Positions 1-8,982 of a stretch of 33,992 nt of DNA are shown piece after piece. Below the pieces are notes generated by a model. That model saw only the letters and a list, made by a program, of their open reading frames with translations. It made no database searches and had not been told where the DNA came from. This DNA comes from Kofleriaceae bacterium (GTDB lineage Bacteria; Myxococcota_A; Polyangia; Haliangiales; Haliangiaceae): contig JANXOP010000144.1 in the NCBI GenBank assembly GCA_025357755.1, positions 1-33,992 of the forward strand, in the 5' to 3' direction. Position numbers and translations under genes: made by a program. Every line of letters starts with the position of its first letter. Position 1 is the stretch's first letter.

Positions 1-1
1 C

Positions 2-589
2 ACCACCCGCGCACAGCGCCGTCCGGAGGTCGCCGCGCGGCTCGTGACCGGCGCGATGATCGCCTCACCGACCTTCTCGTTGACCGACGACGCGACCGCC
101 GCGCACGCGTACGGTGGCTTCCACTTCGATGACGAAGGCACGGCCGCGGCCGCGAGGCCGATCATCGATCGCGGTGCGCTCGTCGATCGGATCGCGCACG
201 CGCGCCGCCCCGGGCATACCGGCCCCCTCGAGATCACGTCCGGACATCTCCGCGTCGGTGCGGGCACCGCGACCGAGCTCGCGCTCGACGACGGATATCT
301 CCTGGAGGGCGATCGCGGCGTCCTGATCGATCCATCCAGCGATCGGATCGTCGTCGCGGTCCAGCGCGCCTTCGAGGTCAGCCGCGGACAGCGCACCGGG
401 CGCGCCTACGCCGATGTCGAGCTCGTCGGTTCGCTCGGTACGCTCCTCGGCGATACCGGCGAGGCGACGAAAGCGACGCGCACGATCGGAATCCGCGACG
501 AGCGCGACGGCTTACCGCGCTGGCGCTCGATCGAAGCACCCTGGCTTCGCGCGAAGGGCCTCGTCCGGGCGCGACGGAGGCTCGCGTGA
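2..589 (+). CDS. tldD: TldD-family metalloprotease, C-terminal part (5' truncated by window)
   Basis: The frame is open from base 2, so the gene begins before the window; the GTG at 44 is internal. The visible residues match the C-terminal half of TldD: a segment reading SPTFSLTDDAT, then FDDEG, then a 'DRGALV' turn, and a late block with LLEGDRGVLIDPSSD that matches the conserved 'G..V.DP.SG.F' region, ending near LVGSLGTLL. TldD pairs with TldE/PmbA to form a heterodimeric zinc protease that degrades unfolded peptides and trims modified peptides such as microcins. The zinc-binding HExxxH motif of TldD lies upstream of the window and cannot be checked. The stop overlaps the next start (GTGA at 586-589), which implies translational coupling to its partner. 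Confidence 0.85.
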   Translation, partial: TTRAQRRPEVAARLVTGAMIASPTFSLTDDATAAHAYGGFHFDDEGTAAAARPIIDRGALVDRIAHARRPGHTGPLEITSGHLRVGAGTATELALDDGYLLEGDRGVLIDPSSDRIVVAVQRAFEVSRGQRTGRAYADVELVGSLGTLLGDTGEATKATRTIGIRDERDGLPRWRSIEAPWLRAKGLVRARRRLA

Positions 590-1836
590 TCTCGCGGCGC
601 GAGATCGTACGTGCGCTCGAGCATCAAGACCTCGCCGACTGGGTCGTCGTCGAGCGCGAGCAAGAGCTCGCCGTGGTCGACGAGGCCCGCCGCGAAGAAC
701 ACCGCACGCGCTGGCAGCTCACGGTGCACGCCGACACACCGGCTGGGCGCGGGACCGCACGTGTCGTGATCGATGCCAATGAAGGCGATCCCGACAAGCT
801 CGTCGACGATGCGGTGATCCTCGCGCGGCTCTCGGTCGGCCCCGCTTGGAGCACGATTCCCCAGGCCGCACCCGCGCGCGTCGAGCTCGCCGATCCGGCG
901 CTCTCGATCGGCACCGCGATCGACGCCGCGATCGCCCTCGCGAAGCTGGTGCCTCGTCGCGCTGGCGCGGCGCTCGAGACTTGCATCGCGGTCCTCCGCG
1001 AGCGCGTGGCGGTGCAGAGCCGCACCGGGTTCCACGCCGACTGGAACGCGACGCTCGCGCGGGTCGATGCGCTCGTGATCGCATCCGGGCACAGCCTCGA
1101 GGTCAGCCGCGAGGCGCGCCGAGGCGACGGGCTCGAGCTCGTCGCCACGATCGACGAAGCGATCGCGGATCTGCGGTTGCTCGCCTCGGCCGGCGCGCCG
1201 GTCCCGGGGCCATGCGCGCTGATCCTGACGAGCGATGCGCTCCTCCATCACGGCCTCGGCGTGTGGAATGCGTTCACGTCGCAGGCCGATGCGGTCGTCG
1301 CGCGCCAGGGCCTCACGCGCTACCACGAGCGTGGGGTGATCGCGGCTGGCGCGGATCAGGTCGCCGAACCGCTCTCGATCACGAGCAACGGGGCCCTGGC
1401 CTTCGGCGTTCGCTCCGCGCCGGTCGGCGACGATGGCGATGCGGTGCGCATGTTCCCGCTCGTCGACCGCGGCATCGCCGCCGGCCTCGGACTCGATCCG
1501 CGCGAAGCCGCCCTCCTCCACCGCGATCCGAATGGTGGGGTCCGCAACCTCGGCGTGTCGCTCGGGACCTGGGACGAACGAGCTGCGCCGCCAGGCGTGC
1601 GCGTGATCGACGTGCGTCGCCTGCGCGGCCTCGAGATCGATCCGTACACGGGCGACGGCGATCTCGAGCTCTCGCTCGCGATCGATCGCGCGACCGGCAC
1701 ACCCTTCACGGGCGGCACGGTGCGTCTCGATCTGATCGACGCACTCGCCCGCGCACGGCGCAGCTCGCGCTCGCTCCGGCGGGGACCGTATGAAGGTCCC
1801 GCGGCCGTGCTGATCGAGCACGCCGAGCTGCTGTAA
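586..1836 (+). CDS. TldE/PmbA-like metalloprotease subunit
   Basis: A 416-residue protein with GTG start inside the GTGA overlap with the preceding tldD-like gene. The length is close to the usual 430-450 for TldE/PmbA. The N-terminal half carries the modulator-of-gyrase alpha/beta domain. The C-terminal half has a 'LILTSDALLHHGLGVWNAF' segment and a 'RNLGVSLGT' strand, which match the conserved core of the family. No HExxxH is present, as expected for the non-catalytic TldE partner. Together the two would form the cytoplasmic TldD/E protease. The family assignment is good, but the substrate is unknown. No RiPP precursor gene is evident nearby. Confidence 0.83.
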   Translation: MISRREIVRALEHQDLADWVVVEREQELAVVDEARREEHRTRWQLTVHADTPAGRGTARVVIDANEGDPDKLVDDAVILARLSVGPAWSTIPQAAPARVELADPALSIGTAIDAAIALAKLVPRRAGAALETCIAVLRERVAVQSRTGFHADWNATLARVDALVIASGHSLEVSREARRGDGLELVATIDEAIADLRLLASAGAPVPGPCALILTSDALLHHGLGVWNAFTSQADAVVARQGLTRYHERGVIAAGADQVAEPLSITSNGALAFGVRSAPVGDDGDAVRMFPLVDRGIAAGLGLDPREAALLHRDPNGGVRNLGVSLGTWDERAAPPGVRVIDVRRLRGLEIDPYTGDGDLELSLAIDRATGTPFTGGTVRLDLIDALARARRSSRSLRRGPYEGPAAVLIEHAELL

Positions 1837-2055
1837 GCGAAGCGTCGTCAGGCGTTGTCTGGTCCTCATCCGCCTCATGAAGGCAGGAGCGACGCACTGG
1901 GAAGGCGCGACGTTCGTTTTGGTCGTCAGATCGCCACGTAAGAGCACGAGAGTTGCCGTACGTAACTAGGGCGAATCGGTGCTGCGAGGACCGGTCATCG
2001 CGTCCGAGCGAATGCAGCTCGTCAACCTGGAGTTCCTGGTTTAGGGTGCGCCGCA

Positions 2056-2709
2056 ATGGTGCGCGCGCTTGTTCTCGTCAGCATCGCAGCCTGTGCGACC
2101 GCGACCGCGGATCGCAGGTCGAACGACGGCGGCACCGACGAAGGAGACGCCTCGGGTGTCCACGACGCAGCGGTCGTCAGACACGACGGTGCTGGCAGTG
2201 GCAGTGGCAGCGGCAGCGGTGCCTGCAACTTCTCCGGCGATCTCGCGACGTGGGACCTGACGGGCCAGACCGGCAGCGAAGTGCAGGTCGTCGCGGGCAC
2301 GATGGGTCCGGGCATCGTCGCGGGTGCGCTCACGCGGTCCGCCGCGATCACGGCGAGTAGCGGATCCGGATCGATCAACTCGACGAACTGGCCGAGCCAA
2401 GCAACGCCCGACAACACCAAGTACTACAAGCTCACGATCGCGCCGCCAGCCGGTTGTTCGCTCGAGATCACCGGCCTCTCGCTCGATCTCAAGGCGAGTG
2501 CCTCGGGTCCCGCCGCAGCCTCGCTCGCGACGAGCGGCGATGCCTTTGCCACGATGACCTCGGCGAGCACCGCCGCACCGAGCACGCCGGCGCTGACGGT
2601 CACGAGCGCGAGCGCGATCGAGCTCCACATCTACGGCTTCTCGGCAACGTCGACCGGCGGCACGCTGCGCGTCCAGAGCTCGCTCGTGATCCACGGTTCG
2701 CTCCAGTGA
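2056..2709 (+). CDS. Exported lipoprotein with Gly-Ser linker and beta-rich C-terminal domain
   Basis: A 217-residue protein that starts MVRALVLVSIAAC. This is a short hydrophobic signal with an I-A-A-C lipobox, so Cys13 is the likely lipid anchor. A disordered Asp/Gly-rich stretch and a (SG)n linker follow (about residues 45-55). The rest, beginning ACNFSGDLATWDLTGQTG, is Ser/Thr/Ala-rich, probably beta-sandwich, and resembles surface-exposed myxobacterial proteins without naming a known domain. An AGGG element about 9 bases before the ATG may be the ribosome site. It stands alone, 100 bases before a sensor kinase. Function unknown. Confidence 0.75.
   Translation: MVRALVLVSIAACATATADRRSNDGGTDEGDASGVHDAAVVRHDGAGSGSGSGSGACNFSGDLATWDLTGQTGSEVQVVAGTMGPGIVAGALTRSAAITASSGSGSINSTNWPSQATPDNTKYYKLTIAPPAGCSLEITGLSLDLKASASGPAAASLATSGDAFATMTSASTAAPSTPALTVTSASAIELHIYGFSATSTGGTLRVQSSLVIHGSLQ
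2194..2220 (+). repeat. Hexanucleotide microsatellite (GGCAGY)n in a lipoprotein linker
   Basis: There are four tandem units, ggcagt x2 then ggcagc x2, followed by a partial unit. They encode the alternating Gly-Ser linker of the lipoprotein. A six-base unit keeps frame when copy number changes, so the linker length could vary between strains. Confidence 0.7.
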
Positions 2710-2809
2710 TCGGCACGTAGTTGGGGGCGAGTGGCCGCAAGGCGCAGAGCGAGCGCTATCGCACACCCTTTCTGTAGTTGACGCGCGGCGGATCCGGTCG
2801 GTTCAGAGT

Positions 2810-5647
2810 GTGATGGGTGGGCGTGGGAGTGGGATAGGAAGTCCGGGCGACACGCTCGCGCCGATCCTCCACGCCATCTCGCACGGCACCGGCGAATCGG
2901 GCGAGCTGATGACCGCCGCAGCGCAGTTCATTGCCGAGACCTTCGGTGGGGTCTGCGGCATCTCGATGATCACGGGGGACACCGCTCATCACGTCGCGGT
3001 CGGCGCCGTCCGCGCGGCGACCGCACGCGAGGCAGGTCACATCCAGCTGTTCGCGCGCGGCGAGCCCTCGCCGCTGGCCGGCGACGGCTTCATCGCGCGC
3101 GCGATTCGCCACGGCAAAGCCGAGATCGTCCAGATCACCGATGCGATGCTGCGCGTGACGTTCGCGAGCGACGCCGACTTCGAGGTCGCGCGCATGGTCG
3201 CCGCACCCGAAGCTATGTTCGTGCCGCTGCGAGCGCGCGGTCGATCGCTCGGCTGCTTCGCGGTCGCGCGCAACGGCTCGCACTCCCCCTTGTTCACGGC
3301 CGAAGACGTCGCGCACGCGAGCGCGATCGCGGACCGCTTTGCGGCCGCGCTGTTCGACGCGAAGCTGCTCGCCGACCTCGACCGCGACGTCGTCGTGCGC
3401 CGATCGATCGAGCGCCATCACCAGGTCCTGATGCAGCTCGCGCGCGAGTTCTCCGCGGCAACGGGCGGGCAACGCGCCCTGATCGACCTGGTGTGCCAAC
3501 GGTTCGCCGAGATCGTCGGCGACTGTTGCATCATCCGATTCTTCGAGAACGATGCGCTCGAACCGGCGCGCAGCGTGTTCCACGCCGACCCGAGGAAGGC
3601 CTCGCTGATGCGCGCGATGCTCACGGCGCCGCAGCGCTCGGGCCAAGGAATCTCTGGCGCGGTCATGAAGTCCGGCACGACGATGCGCGTGCACCACGCG
3701 ACGAGCGAGGCGCTCGCAAGCCAGCTCGGCCCGCCCGCCGATCACTGGATCCGCACGCTCGGTGTCTGTGCCGTGATGGCCGTGCCGCTGATGGCCGGCG
3801 AGCACGCGCTCGGCGTGATCACGCTATGGCGCCACGCCCCGAAACCGTTCACGGACGACGATCAGTTCCTCATCGAGAGCGCCACCGGGCACGCCGTCCT
3901 CGCACTGACGAACGCACGCTTGTTCGCGGAGACCCAGCGCGAGCTCGCCCATCGCGCGCGCATGGAAGAGCGGCTCAAGAAGCTGTCGCAGACCTCGCGC
4001 GAGCTCGCCGCCAAGACCAGCGATCTACGTGACCTGCTCGATACCGCGGCGCAACGCTTCGCCGAGCTCGTGGGCGACGCGTGCGTGATCCGGATGGTCA
4101 AGGAAGATGGCAAGACGTTCGAGCGTGGTGGCGCGATGTTTCATCTGGATCCCGAGGTCCTCGAGCTCGCCAGGCGCGTGTTCGCGTCGAGCGACCAGCG
4201 TCACGACGAAGGCATCGCCGGTCTCGTCGTCACCTCGCGCAAGCCGATCATCCTCAACACCACGAACGACGACATCGCATCGCGGATCCCGCCCGGCTAC
4301 GGCGACCTGATCCGCCGGATCGGCTTCACCAGCATGCTCGCCGTCCCGCTGATGTCGGGCGGTCGCGTGATCGGCGCGCTGACGATCGTCCGCACGCGCC
4401 ACTACACTCCCGACGATGTCGAGTTCGTGTGCGAGCTCGCGAACCACACCTCGCTCGCACTTCACAACAGCCGCCTGATCGCGGATGCGCATCGCGAGCT
4501 CGCCGAGCGCCGTCGCACCGAGGAGAGCCTGCGCCAGACCAAGGAGCAATTCCATCAGGCGCAGAAGATGGACGCGGTCGGTCGGCTCGCCGGTGGCATC
4601 GCCCACGACTTCAACAACCTGTTGACGGTCATCGTCAACGCATCCTCGGTCTTGCTCGAAGATCTGACCGAGCCGAGCTCGCGCCTCGACGTCGAGGATA
4701 TCCAGACCGCCGCGCATCGCGCCGCCGATCTGACCCGTCAGCTGCTCGCCTTCTCGCGCCAGCAGGTGCTCGAGCCGCAGATCATCGACCTCAATTCCAC
4801 GGTCGAGAAGATGCGCAAGATCTTCAGCCGCGTCGTCGGTGAAGACATCGCGATCATCGTGATCACGGGCCCGCACCTCGGCCACATCAAGGCCGACCCC
4901 GGGCACGTCAACCAGGTGATCATGAACCTCGTGGTCAACGCGCGTGACGCGATGCTCGGGGGCGGCACGCTCACGGTCGAGACGCGCGATGCGGTGACCG
5001 AGCACGGGCCCGTCGTCATGCTGTCGGTCACCGATACCGGCATCGGCATGGACGAGGCGACCCAGAGCCGGATCTTCGAACCGTTCTTCACGACGAAGGA
5101 CAAGAGCAAGGGTACGGGCCTCGGGCTCTCGACGGTGTTCGGCATCGTCGAGCAGAGCGGCGGTACGATGGCCGTGCACAGCAAGCCCGGTTGCGGCGCC
5201 ACGTTCGAGATCTTCTTCCCGCGTTGCGACGAGACGATCGAGGAAGCGTTGCCGGTAGAGAACCGCCCGCTGCGCGGGGGCGAAACGATCCTGCTCGTCG
5301 AGGACGATGCCCAGGTCAGGAAGGTCGCGACCGCGATCCTTCAGCGCTCGGGCTATCGCGTGCTCGCCGCCCAGAGTGGCCCCGATGCGATCCTCCAGTA
5401 CCACCAGCGCCTCGCCGAGGTCGACCTCTTGCTCAGCGACGTGGTGATGCCCGAGATGAGTGGGCGCGAGCTCGCCGACCGGCTCGGTACGATCCGGCCG
5501 GATCTGCGCGTGCTCTACATGTCCGGCTATACCGACGACGCGATCTCGCACCATCGCGTGCTCGACCCCGGTGTCGTGCTGGTCGCGAAGCCCTTCACCA
5601 AGGCTTCGCTACTCGACCGTGTTCGCGACGTGCTGTCGCGAACCTAG
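2810..5647 (+). CDS. Hybrid sensor histidine kinase: three GAF domains, HisKA, HATPase, receiver
   Basis: A 945-residue soluble kinase with no signal peptide or membrane segment. The order is GAF1 (about 15-185), GAF2 (about 210-375), coiled linker, GAF3 (about 405-560), coiled coil (565-590), HisKA with phospho-accepting His599 in GGIAHDFNNLL, HATPase with N box (NLVVNARDAM), G1 (DTGIGM), F box (FEPFFTTK) and G2 (GTGLGLS), and then a C-terminal receiver. The receiver has acidic EDD near 831-833, phospho-acceptor Asp877 in SDVVMPEMSG and Lys927 in AKPF. Everything needed for autophosphorylation and internal phosphotransfer is present. The kinase class (HDFNN) is typical of two-component hybrids with several N-terminal sensors. 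The start is GTG at 2810, with ATG at 2813 equally possible. Its stop TAG abuts the stop of the opposing OmpA gene with no spacer. The ligands of the GAF domains and any downstream partner are not evident. Confidence 0.95.
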   Translation: MMGGRGSGIGSPGDTLAPILHAISHGTGESGELMTAAAQFIAETFGGVCGISMITGDTAHHVAVGAVRAATAREAGHIQLFARGEPSPLAGDGFIARAIRHGKAEIVQITDAMLRVTFASDADFEVARMVAAPEAMFVPLRARGRSLGCFAVARNGSHSPLFTAEDVAHASAIADRFAAALFDAKLLADLDRDVVVRRSIERHHQVLMQLAREFSAATGGQRALIDLVCQRFAEIVGDCCIIRFFENDALEPARSVFHADPRKASLMRAMLTAPQRSGQGISGAVMKSGTTMRVHHATSEALASQLGPPADHWIRTLGVCAVMAVPLMAGEHALGVITLWRHAPKPFTDDDQFLIESATGHAVLALTNARLFAETQRELAHRARMEERLKKLSQTSRELAAKTSDLRDLLDTAAQRFAELVGDACVIRMVKEDGKTFERGGAMFHLDPEVLELARRVFASSDQRHDEGIAGLVVTSRKPIILNTTNDDIASRIPPGYGDLIRRIGFTSMLAVPLMSGGRVIGALTIVRTRHYTPDDVEFVCELANHTSLALHNSRLIADAHRELAERRRTEESLRQTKEQFHQAQKMDAVGRLAGGIAHDFNNLLTVIVNASSVLLEDLTEPSSRLDVEDIQTAAHRAADLTRQLLAFSRQQVLEPQIIDLNSTVEKMRKIFSRVVGEDIAIIVITGPHLGHIKADPGHVNQVIMNLVVNARDAMLGGGTLTVETRDAVTEHGPVVMLSVTDTGIGMDEATQSRIFEPFFTTKDKSKGTGLGLSTVFGIVEQSGGTMAVHSKPGCGATFEIFFPRCDETIEEALPVENRPLRGGETILLVEDDAQVRKVATAILQRSGYRVLAAQSGPDAILQYHQRLAEVDLLLSDVVMPEMSGRELADRLGTIRPDLRVLYMSGYTDDAISHHRVLDPGVVLVAKPFTKASLLDRVRDVLSRT

Positions 5648-6247
5648 CTACTTCTTGGCCGGCTTCTCGTCGTCGCGATCCTTCTTCTCGCCCTTGCGGC
5701 GCAAGATGTGGATCTCGACGCGCCGATTGTCGGCACGGCCCGCATCGGTGTTGTTGTCCGCGATCGGACGGGTCTGGCCGTAGCCCTTCGAAGCGAGGCG
5801 ATCGGCAGCGACGCCGTGCTCGACGAGGTACGCCTTGACCGACGCCGCACGCTCGTCCGAGAGCTTGAGGTTGTGGTCCTTGTTGCCGGTCGAATCGGTG
5901 TGACCACCGACCCGCACGTGCTCGATCTCGGGATGCTCGCTCATCACCTTGACGACTTCATCGAGGACCGGCTTCGAGCCCGAGGTGATCGTCGCCGAAT
6001 CGGTCTCGAACTCGATCTTCTCCTTGAGCTTGATCTCTTCGTTCGTGACCTCGGTCTTGGGCGGCGGCACCGGTTCGGGTGCCATCGGCGCTTCCGGAAC
6101 CATCGTCGGCTGCATCACCGGCGGCGGCACGCAGCGCTCGACCGGACCGGACCAGCTCGTGACGACCGGCGTACAGATCTCGGGACCCGCCGGCTTGTAA
6201 CAACCCGCGAACAGCAAGGGCGCCAGGAAGAGGAGCTTAGAACGCAT
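5648..6247 (-). CDS. OmpA-family peptidoglycan-associated lipoprotein
   Basis: A 199-residue protein with a lipoprotein signal MRSKLLFLAPLLFAGC, so Cys16 is the lipidated residue. A Pro-rich linker (about 45-65) is followed by a C-terminal OmpA domain from about residue 70. It contains the start strand KIEFETDSATI, the conserved GHTDSTG and the LSDERAASVKAYL helix with the later GYGQTRPIADN loop. The D and R of these motifs bind diaminopimelate in peptidoglycan. The tail is very basic/acidic (KGEKKDRDDEKPAKK). It anchors the outer membrane to the cell wall, in the manner of Pal. It is the second gene of an operon; its start overlaps the end of the barrel gene by 11 bases. Confidence 0.95.
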   Translation of the reverse strand: MRSKLLFLAPLLFAGCYKPAGPEICTPVVTSWSGPVERCVPPPVMQPTMVPEAPMAPEPVPPPKTEVTNEEIKLKEKIEFETDSATITSGSKPVLDEVVKVMSEHPEIEHVRVGGHTDSTGNKDHNLKLSDERAASVKAYLVEHGVAADRLASKGYGQTRPIADNNTDAGRADNRRVEIHILRRKGEKKDRDDEKPAKK

Positions 6248-7061
6248 ACGTGCCTCCGAGAGTCAGCGTGCGGAGGTTCGCGGTGCTCTTGCCCCCGATC
6301 AAGGTCGGGAAGGCGAAGGCGAGGCCGAGGCCGAACTGGGGCGTCACGGCGTAACGCGCTGCGATCGCGAGCGGAATGGCCCAGGTATCGCTGGTGTTCG
6401 TGAACGGCAACATGAGGCCGGCCTGGAGCGCGAGGTCGGCTTTCGGCGCGACGGAGTACGCGAGCGTTGCCGGGATCGAGAGCGTCTCGGTGTTGTTCGA
6501 ACCACGATTGGTGAGCCCGAGGAAGAACGCGGGCTGGATCTCGAGCGAGACCTTGGACCAGTTCCAGCGACCGTCGATGCCGACCTTGGCCGCGAGCTGG
6601 AACGGATCCGCGAAGCTGTTGACGTAGAGACCGACGTCGAGAGCGAACGGCTTCTTGCTCAACCGGATCCGGCCATCGATGCCGAGGTTGTTGTAGACGT
6701 GCGCGCAGCCGTTGTCTGACCCGGTGAGGCAGAGCGCATCGCCGCTCGCCGAGGCGGCATACAGGAAGCCCGTGCGACCGAAGGTGCTGTGGACCACGCC
6801 GATCGTGACGTCGTCATTGACGCCGTACCAGAGATCCGGCGAGAGGGAGACGGGCTTGAACGCCGCGCCGCTCGAGAGGTTCATCTCGAGGAAGGCGTTC
6901 AAGAGCAGCTTGCCCTTCGGCAGGACAAACGTGTCGGTGTCAGTTGCAGGCGTCGTCACAGCGGCGGTCGAGGCGGTAGTTCCGAGCTCTTCCGCTGCAG
7001 CGATCGATCCGCTTGCTCCCACCACAGCAGTGGTGAGCAACAGTGGATGTAGTCTCAGCAT
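6237..7061 (-). CDS. Outer-membrane beta-barrel protein
   Basis: A 274-residue protein with a cleavable signal peptide (hydrophobic core LLLTTAVVGASGSIAAAEE, cleavage near AAA-EE). The mature part consists of alternating beta strands such as ALDVGLYVNSF and LALQAGLMLPF and ends in aromatic Phe (GGTYAF), the usual barrel-assembly signal. Two cysteines in the loop CLTGSDNGC may form a disulphide. No specific family was recognised; length and strand pattern fit a barrel of about 10-12 strands. It is first in an operon with the OmpA-like lipoprotein and shares a 140-base divergent promoter region with the SDR gene at 7202. Confidence 0.8.
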   Translation of the reverse strand: MLRLHPLLLTTAVVGASGSIAAAEELGTTASTAAVTTPATDTDTFVLPKGKLLLNAFLEMNLSSGAAFKPVSLSPDLWYGVNDDVTIGVVHSTFGRTGFLYAASASGDALCLTGSDNGCAHVYNNLGIDGRIRLSKKPFALDVGLYVNSFADPFQLAAKVGIDGRWNWSKVSLEIQPAFFLGLTNRGSNNTETLSIPATLAYSVAPKADLALQAGLMLPFTNTSDTWAIPLAIAARYAVTPQFGLGLAFAFPTLIGGKSTANLRTLTLGGTYAF

Positions 7062-7201
7062 GGCCGCGAATTAAACACGGCGACCGAGCGCCTGCGGGTT
7101 CGGAAGAGGACATATCGCGGTGGGCTCACGCTTCTTCACAGTGCGCCTGCGCACAGTGGTGTGGTGTTCTTGTGCGAGCTCGACTGCGTTACCGTCCCGG
7201 C

Positions 7202-7981
7202 ATGGAAGTCGCCGGTAAAGTCATCGTCGTCACGGGTGGTGCAGTTGGCATCGGCCGCGCACTCGTCGAGCGGTTCGCCAAGGCGGGCGCGAAGCATCTC
7301 GTCGTCGTCGATCTCGACGCAGCCAACGCGAACGCGGTCGCCACGAGTGTCGGCGGGACCGGGCGGCGCGTCGATGTCGCGAGCGCCTCCGCGATCGCCG
7401 CGCTGGTCGAAGAGATCGAGACCACGATCGGCCCGATCGATCTGTTCTGCTCGAACGCCGGCATCTTGCCGGTCGACAGCGATCCGAACAACGCGGCCTC
7501 GACGCCCGAGGCCGAGTGGACGCGCACGTGGCAGGTCAACGTGATGGCGCACGTCCACGCCGCCGCGGCGCTGTTGCCGCGGATGATCGCTCGCAAGAGC
7601 GGCTACTTCTTGCAGACCGTCTCGGCGGCCGGGCTGCTCTCGCAGATCGGGAGCGCCGCGTACTCGACGACGAAGCACGCCGCGATCGGCTTTGCCGAGA
7701 GCCTCGCGATCACGCACCGCGATCACGGCATCAAGGTGTCGTGTCTGTGCCCGCAAGCCGTGCAGACCCCGATGATCGCCGGCGTCAGCAAGATGAATGG
7801 CGCCGATATCGATGGCGTGCTGACGCCCGAGGCTGTCGCCGAGGCAACGATCGAGGGGCTCGCGAAGGAATCATTTCTGATCCTGCCGCACCCGAAGGTC
7901 GCGACCTACATCGTGAAGAAGGCCGAGAACTACGATCGCTGGCTCGGCGGCATGGCCAAGCTTCGCCGCAGCTTGTTGTAG
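7202..7981 (+). CDS. Short-chain dehydrogenase/reductase
   Basis: A 259-residue classical SDR and NAD(P)-dependent oxidoreductase. The cofactor motif TGGAVGIG is at about residues 11-18, the NAG motif in CSNAGILP, the catalytic Ser in TVSAAG, and Tyr154/Lys158 in YSTTK. The acidic residue after strand 2 (VVVDLDAAN) suggests NAD preference. The start is the ATG at 7202, because the upstream in-frame codons lack homology and would place a Cys-rich tail before the Rossmann strand. The substrate cannot be inferred. It ends flush against the stop of the Arg/Asp-rich gene on the other strand. Confidence 0.95.
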   Translation: MEVAGKVIVVTGGAVGIGRALVERFAKAGAKHLVVVDLDAANANAVATSVGGTGRRVDVASASAIAALVEEIETTIGPIDLFCSNAGILPVDSDPNNAASTPEAEWTRTWQVNVMAHVHAAAALLPRMIARKSGYFLQTVSAAGLLSQIGSAAYSTTKHAAIGFAESLAITHRDHGIKVSCLCPQAVQTPMIAGVSKMNGADIDGVLTPEAVAEATIEGLAKESFLILPHPKVATYIVKKAENYDRWLGGMAKLRRSLL

Positions 7982-8293
7982 TTACCAGCGGCGATCCCGA
8001 CCACGTTCGTCGCGGCGCGTCTCGCGGCGGTCGTGGCCGAGCTTGCGCTCGTCGTGCCGGAGCTCGCGACGGTCGCGACCGAGGTCGCGCCGATCGAAGC
8101 GGCGGTCGTACTCCAGCTCGCGACGGTCCTGGCGGATCTCGCGGCGATCGCCGCGGTCTTCCATGCGGTCGTGCCGCACTTCGTTGCGCTCCTGTCGCGG
8201 AGACTCGTCGAACGTGTTCGCCGACGCGGCGCCCACGCCCACGAGAGAAGCGGCACCGAGCGCGGCAGTGATGATGAATGACTTGATCGACAT
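7982..8293 (-). CDS. Exported Arg/Asp-rich repeat protein
   Basis: A 103-residue protein with a clear signal peptide (SFIITAALGAASLVGVGAASA, cleaved near residue 25). The remaining 78 residues are almost wholly charged and consist of repeats of the form DRRE-L-x-x-DRR. Arg and Asp/Glu are nearly balanced, so it is a polyampholyte, probably one long single alpha helix or coiled coil outside the cytoplasm. Similar DRRE-rich exported proteins occur in many proteobacteria without an assigned function. Upstream sequence (tatggttcccttcgaacg on the plus strand) separates it from the iron permease gene. Function unknown. Confidence 0.75.
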   Translation of the reverse strand: MSIKSFIITAALGAASLVGVGAASANTFDESPRQERNEVRHDRMEDRGDRREIRQDRRELEYDRRFDRRDLGRDRRELRHDERKLGHDRRETRRDERGRDRRW

Positions 8294-8439
8294 ATGGTTC
8301 CCTTCGAACGGCGATCAACCTCATTGCCAGCGTCGGGCCAGGAGCTAACGGCTCGGATTTGCTCTGCGAGCCGCCCGATGTACCTGCGGACGTTGCAGGC
8401 CCGCTGCGGAATCCGCGTAACGAGCTAGTCTCGCGCGCC

Positions 8440-8940
8440 ATGAGCGAGACTCCGCGCAGGGCACCGACCGATCACCATCATGATCACAGCCGCAGCCTGT
8501 TCGATCGGTTTTCCGGAGCGGTGACCCGGGCCACCGGCACCTCGGCTGCCTTCATGATCGCAATTTCCGTGATCGTGATCTGGGGCTTGACCGGTCCGAT
8601 CTTCAAGTTCTCCGATACCTGGCAGCTCGTGATCAACACGGGCACCACGATCGTCACGTTCTTGATGGTGTTCGTGATCCAACAATCGCAGAACAAGGAC
8701 ACGCTCGCGGTGCACTTGAAGCTCAACGAGCTGATCGCGTGCAGCCAGGATGCGAACAACCGGCTCGTCGATGTCGAGGATCTGAGTCCCGAGGAGCTCA
8801 AGGTGCTCAAGGCGTTCTACGTCAAGCTCGCGCGCTTGGCGGAGAGCGACGACGACGTGCACAAGAGTCACTCGTTGGACGAAGCCGACGACCTCCATGA
8901 GGAAAAGCTCGCTGCGTCGAGAAAAGACCGCGACTCGTGA
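8440..8940 (+). CDS. Low-affinity iron permease family membrane protein
   Basis: A 166-residue protein with two membrane segments (about 33-52, AFMIAISVIVIWGLTGPIF, and about 62-82, VINTGTTIVTFLMVFVIQ). Next comes the conserved HLKLNELI helix and a charged cytoplasmic tail. This is the Fet4-like low-affinity iron permease family (Pfam PF04120), in which the phrase FSDTWQLVINTGTTIVTF is hallmark. His-rich residues DHHHDH near the N terminus could bind metal. The ATG at 8440 is used because an alternative TTG at 8359 adds a non-conserved tail. Although named permease, transport has not been shown for the short bacterial members. Confidence 0.9.
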   Translation: MSETPRRAPTDHHHDHSRSLFDRFSGAVTRATGTSAAFMIAISVIVIWGLTGPIFKFSDTWQLVINTGTTIVTFLMVFVIQQSQNKDTLAVHLKLNELIACSQDANNRLVDVEDLSPEELKVLKAFYVKLARLAESDDDVHKSHSLDEADDLHEEKLAASRKDRDS

Positions 8941-8982
8941 CGGGTGGAGCGAAGTTCCCAGCTGATGGGGTAGTCTGCGATC

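Noticed and set aside
406-1947. 513-residue minus-strand ORF over the TldE-like gene
   Set aside because: Arg/Asp-rich shadow of a high-GC gene; the plus-strand frame has family motifs.
1837-2055. Gene remnant between TldE and the lipoprotein
   Set aside because: No ORF with recognisable protein features; a short frame ending MQLVNLEFLV is too weak.
2191-2220. CRISPR-like tandem repeat
   Set aside because: Six-base units coding a Gly-Ser linker, not spaced direct repeats.
2778-2806. Sigma-70 promoter TTGACG...GTTCAG before the hybrid kinase
   Set aside because: The -35 is good but the -10 is poor, so it was not listed.
4025-5554. Long minus-strand ORF inside the hybrid kinase
   Set aside because: Antisense shadow; composition matches the reverse of HisKA/HATPase codons.
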